From Martinezella lusitana (GTDB taxonomy: Bacteria; Pseudomonadota; Alphaproteobacteria; Rhizobiales; Rhizobiaceae), in the NCBI RefSeq assembly GCF_016901135.1, contig NZ_JAFEVL010000030.1:369882-433881 (forward strand): a DNA stretch of 64,000 bases. The letters run 5' to 3'. Every line of letters starts with the position of its first letter. Positions within the stretch are counted from its first letter, which is position 1. Below are positions 44,734-54,800 of this stretch, in pieces. A program made the translations under genes and the position numbers. Below the pieces are notes generated by a model, which saw only the letters and a program-made list of their open reading frames with translations, made no database searches and was not told the DNA's origin.

Positions 44734-46335
44734 CTAGGTGCCTAATCTGGCGTCGAGAATGTAACGGCCGTTTGTTGCATCGAAATGATGGCAGCCGTGC
44801 AATCCGGGTTTGAATCCGGGGGTGATCGTGCGAATGCAGCGCTCGCGATAGTCGTCGAGCGTAAGCTCTTCAATTTCCATGATGTTGAGCCCGTAGCCGT
44901 AAACGCCGTTTGCATTGCGCTGCGACGGCCGCAAGAGCCTGCCGTCGTGTTCGAAGATGCGCCCCGCACCTCGCGCCTCGGTGCTACCGATAACGACGGG
45001 ATTGTGTTTATGCGGTTCGATGCGCGTCAGTTCGGGACCGTCGACCTCGAACACATAGAGCTCGCTGCAGTGGTCCTCATAGGCATGATAATCCGAGAGG
45101 TTGGTGAACAGCCACCATTTGCCGTCATGCCGCGTCAGGACGCTATCGGCAGGCGATTGTCCCTCGAGAGCGGTAGCATGAAGTTCCCATTTCAGCGGGA
45201 ATTGGCTGCAGCGCCAAACCTCGAGACGCCGAGCCTGATGGGTTTCCGGTATCATGAAGATCTGATCACCGTCGCGGAACACGCAGGGATAGGAAAGATG
45301 ATACGGGCGTTCCAGCGCCACGCCGACCTGTTCGACTGTATCACCGTTGAAGCGGCCGACGGCGATATGCGCCTTGCGGTCGCCGCGTGCATAGGCCTCG
45401 TAGAACAGATAGCACTCGCCTTCATGCTGGAACAGGAACGGATCGGCTTTGATGCTGCTCTCGGACGGAGGGATTTCGATCGCCTGGCTTGGATCGAAAT
45501 CGCCGATGTGCCCGCGACCCGTATAAAGTGTCCAGATAGCGGAATCGGAACGAAGTCGAGCCTTGATAGTTCTGAATGCTCTGGCCGAGACCGAACCTGT
45601 CAAAATACGGGCGTAGCGAAGAAGATCGCTGAATGATGGGGCGGGAACAACAGGCTGTCCGTAGACGCGAGGCAGGTCGAACTGCCGGGTATCGGCCAGG
45701 CGCGTGAGCTCACGCAGCAGGAGCGTTACACCTCGCTCGCGCACGACGGCACTGCCCCTGGCGGCGCTGAGCTTGATGTTGAATGCCGCTCTGGCGATCT
45801 CGACCCTGGCGGCTTCGCTGCCGTATTTCGCATAAAGCAGCAGGTTGGTTGTCGGAGCTTTGGCGAGAATGTCGGCATAACCGAACCAGTCTGTATCTGC
45901 GGACCGCTGGTCGGAAAAATTGAAGGCCCATTCACCAAAAGGCAATAGGCGGATCGCGTCATCGGGCATGCCTTCCGGCGTCGTGCGTATGACGAGATCG
46001 AGGTTCAGACGCCGCAGGAATGCCGGCGTCATGTTGCCGCCGGCGCCATCCTGATTGGCGACGGCGTCGTAGCAATCTATGAAATGGCGGCTGGTATCGA
46101 AGTGCTTCGAGACATAAGCTGGCTGTCTGGCGAAGGCTTTCGCCTCCAGCCACGCACCCCACGACAATAGTCGTGAGGTCTTGTGCTCATTGAACGCGCA
46201 ATGATGGATGAGCACCGCCGCGAGTTCCAAACGCGGATCGGCAAGGATCCGGTCGAGAACCATGAGTTCCCAGTTCTCGAATGCGCGCCCGTGCGCAATG
46301 AGAACGCCAATCCTCAATGGCTTGGTCACATTCAT
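44734..46335 (-). CDS. GINT1-like transferase / formyltransferase-like protein with beta-propeller
   Basis: I chose the ATG at 46335 (533 residues) after AAGGAAAC; a frame to 46386 starts right at the NRPS stop without a ribosome site. The first 200 residues (PLRIGVLIAHGRAFENWELM, LVIRTTPEGMP) resemble formyltransferase-like N-terminal folds. The second half (SIKADPFLFQHEGECYLFYE, then YPCVFRDGDQIFMIPET) is a five-bladed propeller as in the N-terminal domain of plant glucosamine inositolphosphorylceramide transferases, found in bacterial glycan clusters. It is the last gene of the NRPS operon, 51 bp after the C-PCP-TE gene, and may join the peptide to a sugar. Confidence 0.75.
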   Translation of the reverse strand: MNVTKPLRIGVLIAHGRAFENWELMVLDRILADPRLELAAVLIHHCAFNEHKTSRLLSWGAWLEAKAFARQPAYVSKHFDTSRHFIDCYDAVANQDGAGGNMTPAFLRRLNLDLVIRTTPEGMPDDAIRLLPFGEWAFNFSDQRSADTDWFGYADILAKAPTTNLLLYAKYGSEAARVEIARAAFNIKLSAARGSAVVRERGVTLLLRELTRLADTRQFDLPRVYGQPVVPAPSFSDLLRYARILTGSVSARAFRTIKARLRSDSAIWTLYTGRGHIGDFDPSQAIEIPPSESSIKADPFLFQHEGECYLFYEAYARGDRKAHIAVGRFNGDTVEQVGVALERPYHLSYPCVFRDGDQIFMIPETHQARRLEVWRCSQFPLKWELHATALEGQSPADSVLTRHDGKWWLFTNLSDYHAYEDHCSELYVFEVDGPELTRIEPHKHNPVVIGSTEARGAGRIFEHDGRLLRPSQRNANGVYGYGLNIMEIEELTLDDYRERCIRTITPGFKPGLHGCHHFDATNGRYILDARLGT

Positions 46336-46386
46336 AATTGTGTTTCCTTGCGTGGCCTCGCCCGTTGCCGCCGAAACTGCTGACAT

Positions 46387-48870
46387 CTACTTGCCGATGA
46401 GTTTTTGAGAGAAGATCGATGCCAGATCGCGAATACCGTTGCTGGTAAGCGAATCCTCATGCCAGCCATCGATATCGACGACCCTGGTGTCTGCCGCGAC
46501 GGCCTCGCCCCAGCCAAACAGCAACTTGCGAGCCCGGGGATGGTTGGCGCGGCTGCGCAACAGGATCACGCTGGGGTCCCTGACTTGTGCCGGTTTGTAG
46601 CGGCGTGCTGCTATCACCAGTAATTTGGTGACATCGTCGTTGGCCTGCTCCTCAGGGGAATATTCGCCTGCCTTGACGCCAAACAGCTTCAGAAGAGCGA
46701 GAGAGATCGCGAACTCCTTAAGATAGTCGATCAGCCGAACGCGTCCCAGCAACAGTTTCTTGGTGAAATAGGCAAGGCGCTTGCTCCGCCGCTCCCGACC
46801 CCAACGTTTCTGCTCCCGTTTCGGCAGCGAAGCGAAATAGCCCGGCGCCCATGCATCGATCATTGCGGTAAAGCCGACCTCGATGCCCTTTTCGCGTAAC
46901 TGCCGACTTACTTCCATCGCGACGATGCCGTTGACGCAGAGGCCGACGATTGCGACAGGCCCGGCGCTCGCGTCGATTTGCATGGTGTCTATCGCATGGC
47001 GTGCGATATCTTCGATCGGGAGATCGGCCAGGCCGCTTTCGAGATCCGCATGAAACATGTTGACGTTGTGGACCGATACCGTAGCCGGCAATTCATTGGC
47101 CAAACGGTAATAGAGAAACGGATGGTTGAGCGTATAAACCGCCGCTGTCCCCGTACCCTGCTTGCAGGTGACTAACTCCCACGGGTTCGCGGCTTTTTCG
47201 CGGGACGCCTGCGCTTCCCCGCGGTCGAAGATCGCTGCAGCAAAGCCAGCAAACGTCGGCTTTTTGAATAGAAGTTCCAGTGTCGCCGGAGCGTTGAACG
47301 TAGTTCGGACTGCCGAAAGAAGCCGTAGCGCCAGAAGCGAATGACCGCCGAGCGCGAAGAAATCATCTTCCGGTCGTATCTGCTGAACTTGTAGGAGGTC
47401 TCTCCAGAGAGCAGCAAGCGTCTCCATTTGTGTATCGGTTGACGGGCTGCTTGCGACGGAGCCGCCGAGCGGCGCATCCTCGACGGGGGTCGCCGTTTGC
47501 CGCTCAGGCGCAATGAGCGAAGAAAGCGGCGCCTCTGGGTGTTCGAGAGCAATTTCATAAGCTTGCCGCCACAACTGTAAGAGGCTTTCTATCGTGTCGA
47601 CCTCGAAGAGATCGGCGTTGTACTCGATCGACATGCGCCAGCCGGTCGGTCGGCCGATCATGATGAAACTGAGATCGTAGATGACGCCGGGCGATTGCGA
47701 GGCCGAGCTGATCAGCTCGAAGCCGCCGTAGCGACGATCCTCCAGAAACGCTTTCTGAAGATTGAAATTCACCGAGATCAGCGGATTGCGGGCGGGATCA
47801 CGGACAGGGTTGATCAGTTCGACCAGCTTGTTGAACGGCATGCGCTGATGGTTCAAAACCCCCTCGACCGTTGCGCTGACCGCGTGGATATGCTCGGCGA
47901 AGGAAACATCGGAAGCAAAATCGAAGCGCAGCACCAGATTGTTGATGAAGACGCCGATCAGATCTTCCAGATCACTGTGCTCGCGGCCGGCGACCTGCGA
48001 ACCGAACAGGACGGTCGGGGCTTGCGTCAACCGATGCAGGACGGCGCTGACGATGGCCGCGCCGTAACTGTACTGCGAAACACGGTGCGCGCGGGCAGCG
48101 GCATCCATGCGCTCGCTAAAGGCGACAGGCTGCGCGATCGACAGGATATTGCCGTGACTGGTCTTGACGTGGCCGCGCGGGCGATCGGGAGCGACTTCGA
48201 AATAGGGCGCGTCCTTCATCGTCTCTCGCCAGAAGGCCTTCTCCGTCTCGAAGCCGTAGCCTTGCAGATACTCCTGCTGCCAGAGCGCGTAGTCGCCATA
48301 CTGCAACGGCAGCTCGGGCAATACCGGCTGCCTACCAGCATCAATCGCCGCCGCGATTTCACCGACCTCCCGCCCGAGGACCCGGATCGACCAGCCGTCG
48401 AAGCAGCTCTGATGAGCTGTTATGAGCAAGACACCGCGCTCGTTTTCCACCATCAGCAAGGTGACGCGAAACAAGCCGGGCGCGCTGAGGTCAAACGGCG
48501 CTTGCGCCGTCTCCTCGCCGATTGACAGGATTCTTGCCTGGCGCTGCTCGGGCGCCATGCCTCGAAGATCGATCACCGACATCTTGAAATTGATCTCGCT
48601 GACTGCCTGCTGGAAGGGATGGCCATTCCGTTCGACGAAGCGAGTTCTGAGAATCTCGTGGCGCTGAACCACCTTGCGGAAAGCCGCCTCAAGAGTTGAC
48701 GCTTTGAAGGCGCCGCGGATTTCCCAGCGAACCGCGACATTGAGTGCGGGATTGCCGGGGCTAAGCTGGTCGATAATCCAGCAACGCAATTGCGTCTGCG
48801 TGCACGGAAACTCGCCGATGATTTGCGGTTCGGTAAGCGAACTGCCAGGGCTGTTGTCAAAGATGCTCAT
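46387..48870 (-). CDS. NRPS terminal protein: condensation-PCP-thioesterase, no adenylation domain
   Basis: The 827-residue protein starts inside the previous gene (4-bp overlap). Residues 20-455 are a condensation domain, but its active-site motif is HQSCFDG (153-159): the second His, the usual catalytic base, is Gln. Residues 480-550 are a PCP with Ser511 in LGGHSLLAL. Residues 575-825 are a thioesterase with GLCVNG, i.e. Cys645 as nucleophile, Asp672 and His804. No A domain is present, so the PCP is loaded in trans or the domain only passes the chain. It should release the product of the line. Confidence 0.9.
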   Translation of the reverse strand: MSIFDNSPGSSLTEPQIIGEFPCTQTQLRCWIIDQLSPGNPALNVAVRWEIRGAFKASTLEAAFRKVVQRHEILRTRFVERNGHPFQQAVSEINFKMSVIDLRGMAPEQRQARILSIGEETAQAPFDLSAPGLFRVTLLMVENERGVLLITAHQSCFDGWSIRVLGREVGEIAAAIDAGRQPVLPELPLQYGDYALWQQEYLQGYGFETEKAFWRETMKDAPYFEVAPDRPRGHVKTSHGNILSIAQPVAFSERMDAAARAHRVSQYSYGAAIVSAVLHRLTQAPTVLFGSQVAGREHSDLEDLIGVFINNLVLRFDFASDVSFAEHIHAVSATVEGVLNHQRMPFNKLVELINPVRDPARNPLISVNFNLQKAFLEDRRYGGFELISSASQSPGVIYDLSFIMIGRPTGWRMSIEYNADLFEVDTIESLLQLWRQAYEIALEHPEAPLSSLIAPERQTATPVEDAPLGGSVASSPSTDTQMETLAALWRDLLQVQQIRPEDDFFALGGHSLLALRLLSAVRTTFNAPATLELLFKKPTFAGFAAAIFDRGEAQASREKAANPWELVTCKQGTGTAAVYTLNHPFLYYRLANELPATVSVHNVNMFHADLESGLADLPIEDIARHAIDTMQIDASAGPVAIVGLCVNGIVAMEVSRQLREKGIEVGFTAMIDAWAPGYFASLPKREQKRWGRERRSKRLAYFTKKLLLGRVRLIDYLKEFAISLALLKLFGVKAGEYSPEEQANDDVTKLLVIAARRYKPAQVRDPSVILLRSRANHPRARKLLFGWGEAVAADTRVVDIDGWHEDSLTSNGIRDLASIFSQKLIGK

Positions 48871-51800
48871 AGTGCTGTCCCCAGGCTGCGGCGTGCGCCG
48901 TTACGAAAATCTCGCAAGGATGGAACGTGGAGCTGAATGGGATCGGGTGCAGCCTCTTCCAAACTGTCGGCAAAGGCCGCCAGCGCCGCAATCGATGGAT
49001 GGCGAAGCAGGTGCTTTGCCTCCAGCGGCAGGCCATCGTCGCGCATCCGGGCAGCGATGCGGAAGATGGTAAGTGAATCCGCACCCAGTGCGTAGAGATT
49101 GTCATCCGCGCCGATGTCGCCGATATCAAGCACATCTTGCCAGATCGTCAGCAACCGCTGTTCCATCTCGGTTTTTGGCTGAGCCTTGGTCTGGGCCACT
49201 TCACGCTGCGGCAAGCCGCGCTGTTGCAGCGTCTTGCGGTCGAGCTTGCCGTTGGCGGTATGAGGCAGCTCGCTTTCCGTCACCCAGAAGGCCGGAACCA
49301 TATGAGCCGGGAGGTTGGACTTCACATGGGCAGCGATATCGGCGGAGGAGGTGTCCTTGCCGTTGGCGGCCGGCACGACATAGCAGACGAGCGAGCGGTC
49401 ACCTTTCTGGTTTTCGGCCAGGACAACGGCGCATTGGCGCACGCCTTCCGCTTTCGCGACGACGGCTTCTATATCGCCGAGTTCGATGCGGAAGCCACGC
49501 AGCTTGATTTGCTGGTCGCGCCGGCCAAGCAATTGTAGGGATCCATCGGCAAGACGCCTGCCGATATCACCGGTCTTATACAGCCGCTTCGGCTTGCCGA
49601 CGGCAAAGCAATGCGGAACGAAGGCCTTTTCGGTAAGATCAAGGCGATCGAAATAGCCTTCCGCCAGTCCATCGCCGCCAATATGCAGCTCGCCGATGAC
49701 GCCGATCGGCGCAACGCTATGGCTCCGATCGAGAATGTAGAGCTGCGTATTGGCAATCGGGTGGCCAATGGTGATCGGTTGATCCGCATCCGTGATGCGC
49801 TGCAACGATGACCAGATCGTCGTTTCCGTCGGGCCATACATGTTCCACAGCTGATCGCCGATCGCCAACAGCGATCTCGCCAATTCCCGCGGCAAGGGTT
49901 CTCCGCCGCAGAGCATTTTCAGCGTCTTCCGCTCCTTGAGACCGGCCTCCACCAGCATCTGCCAAAGCGTTGGCGTCGCCTGCAAGACCGTAGCGTCATG
50001 CTCTTCGATGAGCTTCACCAGTGCGAAGCCGTCTTGAACCTGGTTGCGATCGGCGATGACGACCTTTCCTCCCGATATCAGCGGCAGGTAGAGTTCCAAC
50101 CCGGCAATGTCGAAAGAGATCGTCGTCACCGCAATGAGTGTGTCGTCGGCGCTAAAGCCGGGTTCCCTGGCCATGGAGAGAAGGAAGTTGGTGAGCGCCC
50201 GATGGGAGACCTCGACCCCCTTCGGCATGCCGGTGGAGCCGGAGGTGAAGATGACGTAGGCCGGACCCGACGTGTCGAAGGATAAGGTCTTCAAGGGCGC
50301 GCCGGTCATCGAGCCGATCGACTTGGCATCCTTGTCAAGGCGGATGACGGGGGTATTCGCAGCGACCAGTCGAGCCATGTCGTCGCTGTCGCAAATCAGG
50401 CCGCCGATGCGGGCGACATCCAGCGTCTGACGCAGGCGCGCCTCGGGATGGGCCGGGTCCATCGGCACATAGACATGCCCTGCCTTCATAACAGCGAGAA
50501 GGGCGACGATCATGTTTAGCGACCGTTCGACCAGAAGCGCAACACGCCGGCCGGGCTCCGGAATTGCCATCTGCAGGTAAAGGGCGAGCTGGTTCGAGCG
50601 GGCCTCGAGTTCTGCGTAGGTCATTGCCTGGCCGTCATGCTGAACGGCGATGGCATTCGGGCTTTCGGCGGCCCTTCTGGCGAAGAGCGAGAACATGAAC
50701 TGATCGTGATCGTAGGACACCGCCGTATGATTGAGGTCATCGATCAGCCAGGATTGCTCCTGTGCCGTCAGCAGCGGCAGTTCGCAGACCTTCCGATCCA
50801 TGTCCTTTGCCAGAGCCGCGGCCAGCGTCGAAAAATGGCCGATCCACCGTTCAACGGTGGTCCGATCGAAAACGTCGGCGTTGAAGTCGACATCGATGCG
50901 AATGTGATCGGCAGCCTCGATCATGTTGAAGAACAGGTCGAAGTTGGAGAAGGCCTTGGCATTCGGCTCCATCTTCGGCGTGAGGTTGCCGAAGGCCGAT
51001 CCGCCGGCGATACGCTCCAGATTGAACTGGATTTCGGTGAGCGGCAGGCGCCGCGAGTCGCGTTTTACGTCAAGCCGGCGCACCAGCGTGCCGTAGGTGT
51101 AGTCCTGATGTTCAAATGCCTGGAAAACCAGCTGTTGCGTTGCTTTCAGATGAGCCGTGAAGGGCTCTGCCTCTGCCACGGCCTGACGCAGCGGCAGAAG
51201 GTTGACGCAATGGCCGACAAGGATCTGACCGTCGAGCAGGCTTTGCCCGGCCGAAGGGATCGCGATCACGATATCGTCCTGACCGGACAGGCCCGAGATC
51301 ATCACCTGCAGTGTGGCGAGCAGGGTGGAAAACAGCGTTGCACCGGATTTCGCGCCTCTCTTCTTCAGAGCCTTGTAGACATCGGCGTCGATGTAGCCCG
51401 TGCAGGTTCCGCCGGCGAAACTCCGATATTCCGGACGAGGCCGGTCAAGCGGCAAGTCGGGCAGATCCGGAACCGTCTTGAATTGATCGAGCCAGAACTG
51501 TTCGGTGACCCCAGATTTTTCCGGTCTGGGGGCGAGATCTGTCGAGTAGGTGGCGAAGGATAGAGCCGGTTGGAACTGCGGCGCGGCTCCTGCCTGGTAG
51601 GCGCCATAGGCGGTCGAGAGTTCATCGACGAAAGTATTGATCGACCAGCCGTCGCAGATGATGTGATGGGCGGTGAAGACCAGCACATGCTTGTCGGCCG
51701 CAAGCTTGACGATGCAGGCACGCGCCAGCGGGCCGTTGATCAGATCGAAGGGTGTATGCGCCTCGTCATCGATGAGCTCGGCCAGGCCCGCCTGGTCGAC

Positions 51801-54800
51801 GCCATCCAGGCACGGCGGATCGAGCTTGAAATCCGGAATGAACTGGAAGCGCTCGCCGCTCCGATCGAAGCGGATATGAAGCGCATCATGGCGGGCAACG
51901 ATTGTGTCGAAGGCCTTGCGGAATGCATTCTCGTCGAAAGCACCTTCGAGCGTCAATGAGAAGGACTCGTTGAACGAACAGGATGCCTCATCGCCTGCCT
52001 GGGCAGCCAGCCAGATCTCCGTCTGCGCCTCCGTCAGCGGTGCGGATTGAGGCCGCGAGACGGGTGCTGGAACCGCTGCCCGGATCTGCTCCGGAGGAGC
52101 GATGTGCTCTTGGATGGGCGTGAAGATCCCGACTGCTTGCATGGCGTCGAGACTGTCGCGGAAGGCCTTGGCAATCGCGCGGAAATCTTCCTCGCTATGC
52201 GCTGTTGTCAGGAAGCAGGGATAGCCGTCCTGGATATGGACGCCGTTGAGGCGCATCTGGGCATAGAACAGCGCCCCGAGCGCATCCTGGCTGGAGAAGT
52301 CGGTGGCGAACCAGCTCTTGTAGCCATGAACGACATCGGCAATGCCGCGCCGGGCAAGATCGGCCCTGATCTCTGCCACCAACGCTTCCGTCCAATCGAC
52401 GACCCGACCGTAAAGGGCTGATCCTTCGCCTTTGATGTGATGCAGGACGGCGTGGGCGGCTGCGAGCGTCAATGGATGACGCACGAAGGTGCCGGCGAAG
52501 AAGGTCGGAGCGGTCATGGGGACGGACTCGTCGCCATAAGCCCAGTAGCCTCCATCGAGCGCATCCATGAAGCGTGGGCTTCCGACCAGTACGCCTATCG
52601 GCATTCCGCCGCCGACAACCTTGCCATAGGTCGCCATGTCGCCCTTGATCCCCCAGATCTTCTGCATGCCGCCGGGGTCGACGCGGAAGCCGGTGACGAC
52701 TTCATCGAAGACCAGGGCAAATGCGGATTTGGTGGCGATATCGCGCAGCTCGAGGACGAATTCCCGCGGCTGCAATTCCGGATGGCGGCTCTGGATCGGT
52801 TCGATGATGACGGCGGCAATCTCGTCGGCATTGGCGCGGATGAAATCGAGGCTTTCCGGCGCGCCATAGCGCAGCACGGTCATATTGGAAACGGACGCCA
52901 TCGGGATGCCGGAGGCGACCGGCAAGGCAATCGGCTTGTCGGATCGGTTTCGGCCCTTGACCAGCACTTCGTCGAACTGGCCGTGATAGTCGTTGGCGAA
53001 GACCACGACACGGTCACGACCGGTGACGGCGCGGGCAAGCCGCATGGCAGCCATGACAGCCTCAGAGCCGGTGTTGCAGAAAGTGACGCGCTCATGGCCC
53101 GTGACCTCGGCGATCATCTTCGCCACCTCGCCGGCCAGCGGCGTCTGTGGGCCGATGGCAAAGCCGCGGTCGGCCTGATCCTTGATGGCATCGATCACGA
53201 AATCGGGCGCATGACCGAAAGCCGTCTGCCCGAAGCCATTGACCAGATCGACATATTTGTTGCCGTCGACATCCCAGATGTAAGCGCCTTTCGAATGCTC
53301 GCAGACGATCGGGAACACCATCTCCTTCCAGTCCGCCCGGAAGCCCGAAGCCGAGCGTGGATCGGCCAGGTAGCTGCGATGTTCCTGCGTGAAGGTCTTC
53401 GATTTGGCGTTCTTGGCTTCATAGGCCGCCGTCAGGTCGGCAATGAAGGCCTGTTTGGGCGCGGAGATCTCCGCTGCCAGGCTCTTTGCGTTTGGGCGAT
53501 ACAGCTTGATGCGTTCGGTGCCGAAATCGCTTTCGACGGTAGCGGCAGGGGCGCGCTCGACAGGCACGGGTGGTGCCGCCTGTGGGCTCACAGCTACCGG
53601 CTCGGGCACGGGGGCCGCAACGGGTTGAGAACCGCCCTGCATGGATTGCAGCATCAGCAATTGTTGCGCGAACAGGGATTGCGCCATCTGGAGCTGCGAT
53701 TGCATCACCGTGGCAAGATCCGACACCGCGCCCGGCATCGCCTGTATTGGAACGGCGGCGATCGCTGTTGGTATCGGCAGTTGTGCAGGCATTGGTACAG
53801 CTGATGCCGGTACAACTGCGACAGGTGTCGCGACCATCGGCGGTTCAGGCACCTTTACCGCATCCGGTGGCATCTGCTCGTCAAGATAGAGCGCCAGATC
53901 CGCGACCGAGGGTATCGCGCTGAGCAGCTCCCGGAAAGAAACTTTGATCTTGTAGTCTTTCTCGATTCGTTGCGCGAATTGTCCGACGAAGAGTGAATCG
54001 AAGCCGAGCTCCAGGAATGTCACCGCCCGCTCATCCGGACCGAGCGTCTCTCCCGACATGTCGCTGAGCAGGGTCAAGAGGCTGGTTTCCAATGTGAGAA
54101 CGCGGTTAGAAGCGGAGATTGGTGCTGCGACATTCATTGATTTGTTCTCCTCGGCGAGGTTGACGTCTGAGGCGACGGGGATGGTGATGGAGGGATTGGT
54201 TGGCATGGCGCTGATCTGCTGTGCCGACGCCCGTCGTGCCGATTCGGGGGCGTCGATCCAATGGCGCTGGCGTTGGAAAGGATAGGTTGGCAAGACCAGT
54301 CGCTGCTTGGCGGCGATCGGGAGGGCTGGCCAGACGACCGAACAGCCGGCCATCCAGAGCTTGCCATGCGCTTCGGCGAGCGTTTCGGCCGCAGCGGAAG
54401 CGCGGTCATGTTCGGGCAGTGATTGCACCACCGCCGCCAAATCGTCACGCGCGATCGTCTGCGCGGCAAAAACGGAAAGCGTGCGCCCTGGGCCTACTTC
54501 AAGAAGGATTGGCTTGCGGTCACGACACAGCGTCGCCAGACCATCGGCGAAGCGAACGGTGTCGCGGCAATGCATGGCCCAGTAGTCGGGCGAGGTTCCT
54601 AGTTCCCCTGTCTGCCAGTTGCCGGTGACACAAGAGATGAAGGGCATGGTGGCGGTGCCATAGGTGACCTTCTCCGTTTCCTGACGCAGTGCCTCGGCGG
54701 CGTCGTTCATCATCGCCGAATGAAAGGCATGCGATGTGTGCAGGCGGCTGAAGGCGATACTGGCGGATTCGAGTTCGCTGCAGACCCTATCGATATCGGT

